This document shows, piece after piece, positions 53,942-63,829 of a stretch of DNA of 64,000 bases. The notes under the pieces were generated by a model. It was not told where the DNA came from, ran no database searches, and saw only the letters and a list, made by a program, of their open reading frames with translations. Position 1 is the stretch's first letter. Every line of letters starts with the position of its first letter. The DNA is taken from contig NZ_CP019607.1 of the NCBI RefSeq assembly GCF_001998865.1, positions 3,038,001-3,102,000 of the forward strand. The letters are read 5' to 3'. This DNA is from Tessaracoccus flavescens. GTDB taxonomy: Bacteria > Actinomycetota > Actinomycetes > Propionibacteriales > Propionibacteriaceae. The position numbers were made by a program, and so were the translations under genes.

Positions 53942-54742
53942 CGTATCGCCCGTTTCGCCCTTGCAGGCAAGGATCCCCAGTACGGGATCATCGAACTCGC
54001 CGTCGACGGCGGGGACCACCCCGACTCCATCGCGACCCTGACCTCCGACCCGCTCGCCGGAGTCGCGGTCAACTACACGGGGGAGCGCCACGACCTCGAC
54101 GAGGTCCGCCTGCTCTCGCCTGTGATCCCCCGCTCGAAGGTGGTGGCCGTCGGGAAGAACTACGCCGATCACGCACGGGAGATGGGCGGTGAGGTGCCCG
54201 AGGCGCCGCTGCTGTTCTTCAAGCCCAACACCTCGGTCATCGGCCCCGGAGAGACGATCATCCGGCCAGCAGGGGTCGAGGACCTGCAGTACGAGGGCGA
54301 GCTCGCGGTGATCATCGGCCGCATCTGCAAGCAGGTGCCCGTCGAGCGCGCCCAGGAGGTCATCTTCGGCTACACCATCGCCAACGACGTCACGGCCCGC
54401 GACTGGCAGCGCAGCGACGGCCAGTGGGCGCGCGCGAAGGGCTCCGACACCTTCCTGCCGCTCGGTCCCTGGATCAACACCCACCTGACCCTCGAGGAGG
54501 TCGGAAAGCTCGACATCGAGACCCGACTCAACGACGAGGTGCGCCAGGACGGCTCGACCTCGCAGATGGTGCGTGGCGTCGCCGAACTGATCTCCTACAT
54601 CACCGCCTCGATGACCCTTCTGCCCGGGGACGTCATCCTCACCGGCACGCCCGCGGGTGTCGGAGCCATGCAGCCGGGCGACGAGGTGAAGGTCTCCATC
54701 ACCGGGCTCGGCACCCTCGCCAACCCCGTCGCGGACGAGTGA
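53939..54742 (+). CDS. Fumarylacetoacetate hydrolase family protein
   Basis: A 267-residue FAH-domain hydrolase/isomerase. The metal-binding pattern E-x-E is in QYEGELAVIIG, followed by YTIANDVTARDWQR and GPWINTHLTLEEV; LTGTPAGVGAMQPGD is the typical C-terminal loop. Family members hydrolyse or decarboxylate oxo acids such as acylpyruvates or oxaloacetate; the substrate cannot be told here. The gene overlaps the CPBP protease gene by 4 bp. Confidence 0.92.
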   Translation: MRIARFALAGKDPQYGIIELAVDGGDHPDSIATLTSDPLAGVAVNYTGERHDLDEVRLLSPVIPRSKVVAVGKNYADHAREMGGEVPEAPLLFFKPNTSVIGPGETIIRPAGVEDLQYEGELAVIIGRICKQVPVERAQEVIFGYTIANDVTARDWQRSDGQWARAKGSDTFLPLGPWINTHLTLEEVGKLDIETRLNDEVRQDGSTSQMVRGVAELISYITASMTLLPGDVILTGTPAGVGAMQPGDEVKVSITGLGTLANPVADE

Positions 54743-55662
54743 GCGAAACCCCCCGGCTGGTCGCCTTCGGCGATCCGGTCGATCCGCCGTCGGGCGTGAG
54801 CTACCCGCTCGCGCTGCGGCACCCGGGAGCGAGCCCCTTCCAGGCGGTCTTCGGCATCCTCGTGGGGTTCAGTGCCTTCGCACTGCTCGTTCCGCTGTTC
54901 GCGCGGCTGGTGCTGATCGTCTCGCACCTCTTCCGGGGTGGCGACTGGGCGCAGTACCAGCAGGCCGCTTCGGCCTACGAGCTTCCGGAGGGTCCGGCTT
55001 CGGGTCAGTTGGCGCTTGCGCTGCTGATCCCGGTGTCGATCCTGATCGTGCGTTTCGTGCACGGCGTGCGGCCGCGTTGGCTGGCGTCGGTCCAACCCGG
55101 TGTGCGGTGGCGCTACCTGCTGATCGCGCTCGTGGTGGCCCTCGTGGTGCTCAACGGCGTGCTGTGGCTGTCGTTCGCCGCGAAGGGCGTCCCGCAGTTC
55201 CATTCGGGGCAGGACGGGTGGGTCAGCTTCGCGCTTGTGCTGCTGCTGACCTCGCCGCTGCAGGCTGCCGCCGAGGAGGTCTTCTTCCGGGGGTACCTGC
55301 TGCAGGCCATCGGCTCCGCGACGGGAAACCGCTGGGTAGGCGTCGTCGGATCCGCAGTCATCTTCGCCCTGCTGCACGGGGTGCAGAACCCCGCGCTGTT
55401 CTCCCACCGGCTGGCCTTCGGGCTCGTGGCGGGCGCCCTTGTCGTCGTGACCGGGGGCCTCGAGGCGGGGATCGCCGCGCACATCGTCAACAACCTCGCC
55501 GCCTACGGGTATGCGATGTTCTCGTCGTCGATCGCGGAACTGAAGACGGTCACGGCCATCACGTGGGGTGACGCGGCCTGGGACATCGCAGGTTTCGCGG
55601 CCTTCGCTGCGGTCGCCTGGTGGGTCGGAAAGCGCATGGGACTTGCCACCCGATCGCCCTGA
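54739..55662 (+). CDS. CPBP-family intramembrane metalloprotease
   Basis: A 307-residue membrane protein with about eight hydrophobic segments. The Abi/CPBP motifs are present: EEVFFRGYLL (motif 1, about residue 177), FALLHGVQNP (motif 2) and AHIVNNLAAYG (motif 3). Such proteins are glutamic-type or metal-dependent intramembrane proteases, some processing prenylated or bacteriocin substrates. The GTG start overlaps the FAH stop. The substrate is unknown. Confidence 0.88.
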   Translation: MSETPRLVAFGDPVDPPSGVSYPLALRHPGASPFQAVFGILVGFSAFALLVPLFARLVLIVSHLFRGGDWAQYQQAASAYELPEGPASGQLALALLIPVSILIVRFVHGVRPRWLASVQPGVRWRYLLIALVVALVVLNGVLWLSFAAKGVPQFHSGQDGWVSFALVLLLTSPLQAAAEEVFFRGYLLQAIGSATGNRWVGVVGSAVIFALLHGVQNPALFSHRLAFGLVAGALVVVTGGLEAGIAAHIVNNLAAYGYAMFSSSIAELKTVTAITWGDAAWDIAGFAAFAAVAWWVGKRMGLATRSP

Positions 55663-55682
55663 TCGCGCCCGGAACCCTCAGT

Positions 55683-55712
55683 TTGCGGGGTGCGAAACCC
55701 ATGGTGTAGTGT
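55683..55712 (+). promoter_or_regulatory. Promoter of the tRNA-Gln/tRNA-Glu unit
   Basis: TTGCGG (55683-55688) and TAGTGT (55707-55712) are 18 bp apart, 33 bp before tRNA-Gln. The -10 box is identical to the second rRNA promoter. Confidence 0.55.
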
Positions 55713-55745
55713 TCTTCTTCGTGCCCGGTTCAACGGCCGGGGCAC

Positions 55746-55817
55746 AGGGGTATGGGGTAATTGGCAGCCCGACGGTTTCTGGTTCCGTTAGTTCAGGTTC
55801 GAGTCCTGGTACCCCTG
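55746..55817 (+). tRNA. tRNA-Gln (anticodon CTG)
   Basis: A 72-nt cloverleaf with a 7-bp acceptor (AGGGGTA with TACCCCT), D-loop AATTGGCAG, anticodon loop TTCTGGT and T-loop GTTCGAGTC. One mismatch (T-T) lies in the anticodon stem. CCA is not encoded. Confidence 0.92.
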
Positions 55818-55846
55818 CGGAAAGTGCTAAGCTTTCCAGGCGCTAG

Positions 55847-55919
55847 GGCCCCGTTGTGTAGCGGCCTAGCACGCCGCCCTCTCAAGGCGGTAGCGCGGGT
55901 TCGAATCCCGTCGGGGCTA
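55847..55919 (+). tRNA. tRNA-Glu (anticodon CTC)
   Basis: A 73-nt cloverleaf. The acceptor is GGCCCCG with CGGGGCT, the anticodon loop is CCCTCTCAA region with CTC, and the T-arm is GCGGGTTCGAATCCCGT. It lies 29 bp after tRNA-Gln and is followed by a terminator, so both are likely one transcript. Confidence 0.93.
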
Positions 55920-55921
55920 CG

Positions 55922-55953
55922 AAGACCCGGTCAGAAATGGCCGGGTCTTTTTC
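55922..55953 (+). terminator. Terminator after the tRNA pair
   Basis: AAGACCCGG (55922-55930) pairs with CCGGGTCTT after a 9-nt loop and is followed by TTTTTCGTG. Confidence 0.88.
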
Positions 55954-56068
55954 GTGTCCGTCGACGCCGGCGCGGCCTCCGTGGGCCGGTCCCGCGGCCG
56001 CCGCCCAGGCCGATCCGGCAGCAGCAGTGCATGATGTCCCCTGCCGGGACAGTCCCCGCGGCCGGGGA

Positions 56069-56095
56069 TTAAGTGATGACAACCTTGCCTAATCT
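56069..56095 (+). promoter_or_regulatory. Possible IdeR/DtxR-type iron box and -10 element
   Basis: The reverse complement of 56074-56092 matches 12 of 19 positions of the IdeR consensus (TTAGG..AGG half-site). TAATCT at 56090-56095 overlaps it. The site lies before a siderophore-interacting protein remnant, as expected for iron control. Confidence 0.35.
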
Positions 56096-56130
56096 ACAGT
56101 GTTCCCGTCGTCAAACGGGGAGGACCCAGC

Positions 56131-56608
56131 ATGGCTTTCAGCGATGCCCGCCAGGAGCGCGGCCTCTACCTGGCCGAGGTGTTGCGGAACGAGCGGGTCA
56201 GCCTGCACATGGTGCGCCTCACGCTCGGTGGCGAGGATCTGGCCCGGCTCCCGCAGCATGGTTTCGACCACTGGGTCCGCCTCTTCTTTCCGCATCCTGA
56301 GCACGGGACTCCCGACTTCTCCCACCTTCCCGAGACGTCGGCCTGACCCCGACGCACAGGAGGTCGTCGGCCCTGATGGGGTCGAGGTGCGGTGGATCGT
56401 GCGCGAGGATCGGCATGCGCGTCCGGGGGAGGCCGCGCTCGCCGAACTTCGCGGTTTCACGCCCGTGCGTCCCGAGACGATCTTGGCGTTCCTGGTCGGG
56501 GAGCAACGGCTCGCGGCCGAGGGGCGCCGACATCTGGTCGCCTGTGGCGTGGCGAAGGCGCGGATCGAGTTCAGCGGCTTCTGGAGGGTGGGCCGCGCCG
56601 CCGACTGA
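56131..56608 (+). pseudogene. Siderophore-interacting protein, internally deleted and frameshifted
   Basis: Residues 1-70 match the start of the FAD-binding SIP family (VLRNERVSLHMVRLTLGGED, FDHWVRLFFPHPE). After about 56340 the frame changes and reads a SIP C-terminal region (EVRWIVREDRHARPGEAAL, then KARIEFSGFWRVG) to a stop at 56608. About 100 residues in the middle are missing compared with normal SIPs (250-280 residues). The ATG is preceded by GGGGAGG. It cannot encode a working ferric-siderophore reductase. Confidence 0.8.
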
Positions 56609-56667
56609 TCCTCGGCCGACAGACGTTGCGGCTGATTCCTTCTCGTAGCCGCGACCGCAGGAAAAAT

Positions 56668-56700
56668 CAGTGGCCCGGTCCTGGACAGACCGGGCCACTG
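56668..56700. terminator. Bidirectional terminator
   Basis: A perfect 13-bp stem (56668-56680 with 56688-56700). On the minus strand it is followed by ATTTTTCC, so it terminates the IclR-family gene; the plus strand has only a weak T-run. Confidence 0.85.
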
Positions 56701-56735
56701 GTACGTTCGGCTGCGGCGCTGTGCCGCGTCGGTGA

Positions 56736-57461
56736 CTACTCCGGGGCGCCGCTGCGACGGAGCACCTCGCTCAGCCTTTCGGCGGCCGCGAGTACCGCAG
56801 GCGCGTGCAGGCGGCCGGGGGAGCGGGTGAGTCGCTCGATCGGTCCGGAGACGGACACGGCGGCGATGAGCTTGCCGGACGGGGCGAGCACGGGCGCGGA
56901 GACCGATGCGACGCCTGCCTCGCGTTCGGCGACGGACTGGGCCCAGCCGCGACGACGCACCGACTGCAGCGTCGAGAGGGTGAATGAGGCGGTGTCGAGC
57001 AGCTTCTCGAGCTTCTCCGGTTCCTCCCAGGCCAGCAGTACCTGCGCCGCGGAGCCCGCGGACATCGAGAGCTGCGCTCCGACGGGGACGGTGTCGCGCA
57101 GGCCGTGCGGGCGTTCCACTGAGGCGACGCAGATGCGGATGTCGCCCTGGCGGCGGAACAATTGCACCGACTCGCCCGTGATGTCGCGCAGGCGCGTGAG
57201 GATCGGGCCGGCGGTGGCGAGCAGGGGATCCTCGCCCGCCGATTCCGCCAGTTCGATCAGGCGGGGGCCGAGCACGAAGCGGCCCTGCAGGTCGCGGCCG
57301 ACGAAGCGGTGGTGCTCGAGTGCGACGGCGAGCCGGTGTGCGGTGGGACGGGCCAGTCCGGTGGCCGTCACCAGACCCGCGAGGGTCAGCGGATTGCGCT
57401 CCAGTGCGGCCAGGACCGCGGCCGCCTTGTCGAGCACTCCAACGCCAGAAGATTCGTCCAT
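56736..57461 (-). CDS. IclR-family regulator next to leuCD (NdgR/LtbR-like)
   Basis: A 241-residue protein. The N-terminal winged helix reads LTLAGLVTATGLARPTAHRLAVALEHHRFVG; the C-terminal IclR effector domain has PVGAQLSMSAGSAAQVLLAW and SVSGPIERLT. Divergent placement from leuCD is the known arrangement of NdgR in Streptomyces and LtbR in Corynebacterium, which control leucine genes. TAATCT (57468-57473) lies 6 nt before the ATG, with TTGCGT 18 bp further up, so the mRNA is probably leaderless. Confidence 0.93.
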   Translation of the reverse strand: MDESSGVGVLDKAAAVLAALERNPLTLAGLVTATGLARPTAHRLAVALEHHRFVGRDLQGRFVLGPRLIELAESAGEDPLLATAGPILTRLRDITGESVQLFRRQGDIRICVASVERPHGLRDTVPVGAQLSMSAGSAAQVLLAWEEPEKLEKLLDTASFTLSTLQSVRRRGWAQSVAEREAGVASVSAPVLAPSGKLIAAVSVSGPIERLTRSPGRLHAPAVLAAAERLSEVLRRSGAPE

Positions 57462-57467
57462 ATTGTG

Positions 57468-57539
57468 AGATTATCAATCCGAATAGTGGACACGCAAGGG
57501 GCGGACGCGCTCAGCTTGTTCATACTGAACCGCAGTTCA
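57468..57539. promoter_or_regulatory. Divergent iclR-leuC promoter region with palindrome
   Basis: On the minus strand TAATCT (57468-57473) serves the regulator. On the plus strand CATACT (57521-57526) could be the leuC -10. A palindrome TGAAC-CGCA-GTTCA (57526-57539) overlaps the start region predicted for leuC and is a candidate operator. Confidence 0.45.
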
Positions 57540-57561
57540 CATCGGTATGAAGCGAGGAGCC

Positions 57562-58959
<1,398 letters not shown>

Positions 58960-58976
58960 GTTAGGACCGATCAACG

Positions 58977-59582
58977 ATGGAACCCTTCGTCAACCACACC
59001 GGCATCGCCGTCCCGCTGCAGCGCAGCAACGTCGACACCGACCAGATCATCCCTGCCGTCTACCTGAAGCGGATCACCCGCACCGGCTTCGAGGACGGGC
59101 TCTTCGCCGCATGGCGCAACGATCCCGAGTTCGTGCTCAACCGTGAGCCGTTCAGCACCGGGACGATCCTGATCCCCGGGCCCGACTTCGGCACCGGGTC
59201 GTCGCGTGAGCACGCCGTCTGGGCGCTGCAGAACTACGGCTTCAAGGTCATCATCGGCACCCGCTTCGGCGACATCTTCCGCTCCAACTCCGGAAAGGCA
59301 GGCCTCGTGGTCGCGCTCGTCTCCGAGGCCGACCGCGACGCGCTCTGGGCGGCCATCGAGGCCGACCCGAACGTCGACACAACGGTCGACCTGCCGAGCC
59401 AGACGATCACCCGCGGCGACCTGACGGTGACCTTCGAGATCGACGAGTACACGAAGCACCGCCTGCTCAACGGCCTCGACGACATCTCGATGACGCTGCA
59501 GCACGCCGACGACATCTCGGCCTACGAGGCGACCCGCCCGTCGTTCAAGCCGAAGACGCTTCCGGCGAAGACCGCCGGCTGA
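58977..59582 (+). CDS. leuD: 3-isopropylmalate dehydratase small subunit
   Basis: A 201-residue swivel-domain subunit of LeuCD. It has the conserved [16 protein letters not shown] start and the substrate loop [17 protein letters not shown]. Length is normal. It is co-transcribed with leuC and followed by a terminator. Confidence 0.97.
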   Translation: MEPFVNHTGIAVPLQRSNVDTDQIIPAVYLKRITRTGFEDGLFAAWRNDPEFVLNREPFSTGTILIPGPDFGTGSSREHAVWALQNYGFKVIIGTRFGDIFRSNSGKAGLVVALVSEADRDALWAAIEADPNVDTTVDLPSQTITRGDLTVTFEIDEYTKHRLLNGLDDISMTLQHADDISAYEATRPSFKPKTLPAKTAG

Positions 59583-59595
59583 TCCCGTCGCCCGC

Positions 59596-59625
59596 AACGG
59601 CCCGTCTCCGATGGAGGCGGGCCGT
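59596..59625 (+). terminator. Terminator after leuD
   Basis: AACGGCCCG...CTCC pairs with GGAG...CGGGCCGTT around a short loop and is followed by CGTCGTG. The stem is strong and the T-run weak. Confidence 0.75.
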
Positions 59626-59654
59626 TCGTCGTGCCTGCTGATCCCGCCCGACCG

Positions 59655-59957
59655 TAGGGTTGTCGACCATGCATCCGGGTGATCAAGTCCGCCCTCGACG
59701 TCCGCGTCTACGAGAGCGGCTACAACCTCGTGGTGCGCTGCTTCGACGACGGCGAGCTGGTGTTCAAGGACCAGTTCGGGGGCTTCGTTCCCGTCACGCC
59801 GGGGCGCCATACGATTCGCTGCGAGACCCCAGGGCCGGGGCGGCTACGGAGAGGCGTCGCTGGTCGTCGACGTCGCGCCGGGGATGACGCTGCCCGTGTT
59901 CTACGCACCGCCGCTCGGCTATGTGTCGAAGGGTGCGCTGGCGCTCATGCCAGCTAG
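59655..59957 (+). pseudogene. Broken small gene of unknown function
   Basis: TAGGGT (59655-59660) precedes an ATG at 59669. The protein-like frame starts at 59679 (IKSALDVRVYESGYNLVV, FDDGELVFKDQFGG, PGRHTIRCETPGPG). After 59841 it continues only in another frame (GGYGEASLVVDVAPGMTLPVFY, PLGYVSKGALALMPAS). At least one frameshift is therefore present, and the ATG is out of frame with the body, suggesting a second. About 95 residues when repaired. The family is not recognised. Confidence 0.55.
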
Positions 59958-60761
59958 TCGGAGGTTGACCCGCGGTTCTCGATGATGCCCGCGACCACCG
60001 ACACCGCAGTGGTGGAGCCACCGATCTGCGTGTCGTACGAGTAGGAACCGAGCACCGTGACGTACATCGTGACGATGTCGTCGGTCACCACATCAGCCAC
60101 CAGGGCCGGGTCGGCATGACCACCGTGTTGATGTCGTAGTCGTTTCAGTCGCCCTCGGCACCTCCCGTGTTGGCCCGGAAGCCCTCGGTGCCGGTCGCAG
60201 CGTCGGCCTGGGTGACGTAGCCGTGGATGACGTACTTCTCACCGATGTGGCTGTCGGGATCCTTCTCGATCAGTTGCCAGTCGCGCCTGCTGATCTCCGA
60301 GTAGGCCGAAGGGTCGGTGAGTGCCGCCTTCGCCGCGGCCGATGCCTCAGCTTCTGCCTTTGCGGATGCCTCGGCCTCGGCCTTTGCGGACGCTTCCGCT
60401 TCCGCCTTCTCTGATGCCTCAGCTTCGGCCTTTGCCGAAGCCTCATCCTTTGCCGAAGCCTCAGCCTTTGCCGATGCCTCGGCGGCGTCCGCCTCTGACC
60501 CGGCATCGTCCGAAGGCGAGCCGGATGCCGTGGGGGTGACCGCGGTGGGCGACGGGTCTTTGGGGGCGTTCACGAGGGAGTTGATTCCGCCAAGCAGCAC
60601 GAGGGCGGCGATCACCCAGACCCACCAACGCCGGTACCAGGCCTTCTTGGTGGGCGCGGGCGGCGGCGGGGCAGGGGGCTGGAACCCTGCTGGGCAGGGG
60701 GAGCAGTGAAACCCGGACCGTGGTCGGGGTGGTGAGCGGGGAAGCTCTGATTGGTTGCCAT
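59954..60761 (-). pseudogene. Membrane-anchored Ala/Glu/Lys/Ser-repeat protein, disrupted
   Basis: The start at 60761 (MATNQS) lies 6 nt after TACCTT. A frameshift in the Pro/Gly-rich region (near 60680) leads to one membrane helix (WWVWVIAALVLLGGINSLV), then about 60 residues of heptad-like EASAKAEA repeats, then a C-terminal domain (ISRRDWQLIEKDPDSHIGEKY, YVTQADAATGTEGFRANTGG). An in-frame TGA (60145-60147) interrupts it, apparently replacing Trp. Another frameshift follows, after which DDIVTMYVTVLGSYSYDTQIG is read to a stop at 59954. The open stretch 60145-60765 could still make a shortened protein. Confidence 0.6.
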
Positions 60762-60798
60762 ACATGGAAGGTAGGGATCGGCTCTGACAGTTCTGCAA

Positions 60799-61214
60799 CG
60801 CCTCGGCTCGTCCCCTCTCGCGCGGTCCCAGTTCTGATTCTCCTGGGTCGTCCGGGAAGTGTGATCGGAGCGTGGCGGTGCTTGTCAGGGGACGATCGAG
60901 GGCCGACCCGTCCTGATGACTTTGTTATCAGATCGTTATTCGAGGTCTGGGATGCGGAGCTCAAGGCGGCGGCGTGCAGTCGCTCTAGCCTGCTCCGGGC
61001 GACGCTGGGAAGGCACAGACGGGCACGCTCGTCGCCTCCACGCCTCGCCGACGATGAGTCAGTCGGTGGGCGAGGCTGCCGCTCGCGTCGGCTCCGCTGT
61101 CGACTGCCCCACAGGCACACACGTCCAGCGAACTGGGCATGCACGCTCAGGTGAGTCTCCTCCAGGTTGCTCCAGACGGCTAGCGTTGGCCCAGACACAC
61201 CATCAGGAGGATCC
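60799..61214 (+). other. Gene-free interval before the S9 peptidase gene
   Basis: About 415 bp. No frame gives a convincing protein. There is a local AT-rich patch at 60915-60950. TAGCGT at 61180-61185 is a possible -10 for the peptidase gene, about 30 nt before its ribosome site. Confidence 0.5.
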
Positions 61215-63242
61215 GTGAACGACCCCCATCTCTGGCTCGAAGCCGTCGAGGACGAGGCGGCGCTCGCATGGGTGAGGCAGCGTAACGCCGAGGCCGAGGC
61301 CGAACTGGCCGCCGGTGACGGATTCGCGGACCTCGAGGCCGGGCTGCTCGCCATCCACGACTCAGACCAGCAGATCCCGATGCCCACCAGGCACGGCGCC
61401 TGGTACTACAACTTCTGGCGCGACGCCGAGCATCCGCGCGGCATCTGGCGCCGGACCCGGCCCGACGAGTACCGCAGGGAGGAGCCCGTATGGCACACCG
61501 TCGTCGATCTCGATGCGCTCAACGAGGAAGAGGACGAGAACTGGGTCTGGCACGGCGTCGAGTTCCTCCGGCCCGACCATCCCCGCGTCCTGATCGCGCT
61601 GTCACGCGGCGGTGCTGACGCCGACGTCACCCGCGAGTTCGATCTCGAGACCGGCTCCTTCGTCACGGACGGATTCCTGCGGCCCGAGTCGAAGGGACGG
61701 CTCACCTGGCGCGACGAGAACTCCGTCTATCTCGTCGCCGACCTCGGCCCGGGCACCGTCAACCGCGCCGGCTACGCCCGCACCGCCCGGATCTGGCACC
61801 GCGGGACCACGATGAGCGAGGCCGAGACGGTGTTCGAGGGACCGGAGGACAACGCGGGCTACGGCATCTACGCCGGACGCGACCGCACCCCGGGCCACGA
61901 GCGTGACCACCTGCTCCAGTACCTCGACAGCCGCGACGCGCGCCTGCATCTCGCGGACGGGCAGGGCCGGTTCGTCCCGCTCGACGCGCCCGACTCGGCG
62001 ATCAAACACCTCCACCGTGAATGGCTCCTGCTCGAACTGCGGGACGACTGGACGGTGGGGGAGACGACACACCCGGCCGGTTCGCTTCTCGTGACGCGGC
62101 TCGACGACTTCCAGGCCGGAGACCGCCACCTGACCACGCTCTTCACGCCCACCGACACGGCTGCGCTGTCCGACGTCACATTCACCCGCAACCACATCCT
62201 GCTCACCGTGCTAACGGATGTGGCCAGCGCCCTGACGATCGCGACGCCCGTCGATGGGGGCTGGCGGCTGCGGCCCCACGACGGCGTGCCAGCGCTCGGC
62301 ACCATCCACGCTGCCGCCGTCGACGACGAGACCTCGGACGAGGTCTGGCTGGTGGTCACCGACTTCGTGACCCCCACCTCGCTGCTGCTCGCCGACCTGG
62401 GCTCCGACGCAGCGCCCGAACCACTGAAGGCCGAGCCGTCCTTCTTCGAGCACGAGGGGCTGAGCGTCAGCCAGCGCTTCGCCACCTCCGCCGACGGCAC
62501 CCGCGTGCCCTATTTCCTCGTCGGTCAGCGTGACCTGGAACTCGACGGCTCGAATCCGACCCTGCTCTACGGCTACGGCGGCTTCGAGATCTCGCTCACC
62601 CCTGCCTACGCGCCGTCGGTCGGAAAGGGGTGGCTCGAGCGGGGTGGCGTCTATGTGGTCGCCAACATCCGCGGCGGCGGCGAGTACGGCCCGCGGTGGC
62701 ACCAGGCCGCCCTCCGCGAGAACAGGCACCGCGCCTACGAGGACTTCGCAGCTGTCGCACGTGACCTCATCTCCACCGGCGTCACCACCGCGGCCAGGCT
62801 CGGCGTGCGGGGTGGAAGCAACGGCGGGCTGCTCACCGGGAACATGCTGACGCAGTACCCCGAGCTCTTCGGTGCCGTCGTGATCCAGGTGCCGCTGCTC
62901 GACATGCGCCGCTACAGCCAACTGCTCGCGGGCGCGTCCTGGATGGGAGAGTACGGAGATCCGGAGGTCGAGGACGACTGGGCCTTCATCCAGACGTTCT
63001 CGCCCTACCATCTCGTCGACGACCAGCGCGCCTATCCGCCCGCGCTGCTGCTCACGTCGACGCGCGACGACCGCGTACATCCCGGGCACGCCCGCAAGAT
63101 GATGGCCCGGCTGCAGGAAGCAGGAAAGGACGTCTTGTACTTCGAGAACATCGAGGGCGGCCACGGCGGTGCGGCCGACAACAGGCAGCGCGCCCACATG
63201 GAGGCGCTCTACCTGCAGTTCCTCTGGGACCGCCTCGGGTGA
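61215..63242 (+). CDS. S9-family prolyl oligopeptidase-like serine peptidase
   Basis: A 675-residue cytoplasmic peptidase without signal peptide. Residues 1-400 form the beta-propeller region (begins DPHLWLEAVEDEAALAWVR). The C-terminal alpha/beta hydrolase has the nucleophile Ser in VRGGSNGGLLTGN, Asp in TSTRDDRVHPGHARKM and His in EGGHGGAADN. Such enzymes cleave short proline-containing peptides. The GTG at 61215 follows AGGAGG at ideal spacing; the longer frame from 61167 is not supported. Confidence 0.93.
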   Translation: MNDPHLWLEAVEDEAALAWVRQRNAEAEAELAAGDGFADLEAGLLAIHDSDQQIPMPTRHGAWYYNFWRDAEHPRGIWRRTRPDEYRREEPVWHTVVDLDALNEEEDENWVWHGVEFLRPDHPRVLIALSRGGADADVTREFDLETGSFVTDGFLRPESKGRLTWRDENSVYLVADLGPGTVNRAGYARTARIWHRGTTMSEAETVFEGPEDNAGYGIYAGRDRTPGHERDHLLQYLDSRDARLHLADGQGRFVPLDAPDSAIKHLHREWLLLELRDDWTVGETTHPAGSLLVTRLDDFQAGDRHLTTLFTPTDTAALSDVTFTRNHILLTVLTDVASALTIATPVDGGWRLRPHDGVPALGTIHAAAVDDETSDEVWLVVTDFVTPTSLLLADLGSDAAPEPLKAEPSFFEHEGLSVSQRFATSADGTRVPYFLVGQRDLELDGSNPTLLYGYGGFEISLTPAYAPSVGKGWLERGGVYVVANIRGGGEYGPRWHQAALRENRHRAYEDFAAVARDLISTGVTTAARLGVRGGSNGGLLTGNMLTQYPELFGAVVIQVPLLDMRRYSQLLAGASWMGEYGDPEVEDDWAFIQTFSPYHLVDDQRAYPPALLLTSTRDDRVHPGHARKMMARLQEAGKDVLYFENIEGGHGGAADNRQRAHMEALYLQFLWDRLG

Positions 63243-63511
63243 GCTCAGCGCGTCGGCGCGGCGCAACGGCGAACCGTCCGTGGAGTAGCGGCGATCCCTG
63301 CGGCAGACCTACAGCGTCGCGCCGTCCGGTGGGAAGCACACGCCGCTGATCGCGCCGCCGTGATACTCATGGCGCGCTCGAACTGGACCGCAATGCCCCT
63401 GCGACCAGGGCGAGACGGCCACCGGGTTCGTCGACACGATGGAGGGCACCGCCTCGCTCGCCCCCGATCTGCTCAGAGCAGAGCGCGCCGACCGCGCGCG
63501 CCGCCGCGATC
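63243..63511. other. Intergenic region with possible gene debris
   Basis: About 270 bp. On the minus strand around 63305-63360 a short SGVCFPPDGATL stretch ends in a stop, like a beta-propeller fragment. On the plus strand TGFVDTMEGTASLAPDLL before 63500 may be the tail of a lost gene. Neither is long enough to call. Confidence 0.3.
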
Positions 63512-63526
63512 TAGCATGGATCCATG
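63512..63526 (+). promoter_or_regulatory. Leaderless promoter -10 box of the ClgR-like gene
   Basis: TAGCAT at 63512-63517 is 6 nt before the ATG at 63524. Confidence 0.55.
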
Positions 63527-63826
63527 GCAGAGCCCCAGCAGCCCACCCGGCAGGTCGAACCCCTCTGGAGGGAGGTCGTCGGCGACGTGCTGCGACGCGA
63601 GCGCCGGGAGTCCGAGCTCCGGCTGGTCGACGTCGCCAGGCGCGCCGGGGTCTCGCCGCAGTACCTCTCCGAGGTGGAGCGGGGGCGCAAGGACGCGTCC
63701 TCCGAACTGCTGTCGGCCATCGCGGGGGCCCTCGACCTGACCGTTGTCGAGGTGGCCTCGCGAGCCGCCTCCGGCGCCCGCATCCCCGTCAGTGGCGGAC
63801 GCGACGCCTTCTGCCTCGCCGCCTGA
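63524..63826 (+). CDS. XRE-family regulator, ClgR-like
   Basis: A 100-residue protein with a Cro/C1-type helix-turn-helix: LRLVDVARRAGVSPQYLSEVERGRKDASSELL followed by SAIAGALDLTVVEVA. The ERGRK and SSELL core is typical of ClgR, the actinobacterial activator of clp protease genes. It converges with a clpP gene (3 bp apart), which supports the assignment. The C-terminus ends FCLAA, resembling the exposed LAA tails recognised by Clp proteases; ClgR is known to be a Clp substrate. Confidence 0.82.
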   Translation: MAEPQQPTRQVEPLWREVVGDVLRRERRESELRLVDVARRAGVSPQYLSEVERGRKDASSELLSAIAGALDLTVVEVASRAASGARIPVSGGRDAFCLAA

Positions 63827-63829
63827 ACC

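Noticed and set aside
60915..61155. Possible gene on either strand upstream of the S9 peptidase
   Set aside because: Open frames here are Arg/Ser-rich in the manner of GC-rich noncoding DNA and have no ribosome site or family motif.
63300..63365. Minus-strand SGVCFPPDGATL stretch as a PhoX-like or propeller gene fragment
   Set aside because: Only about 15 residues look protein-like and a stop follows; too short to call.
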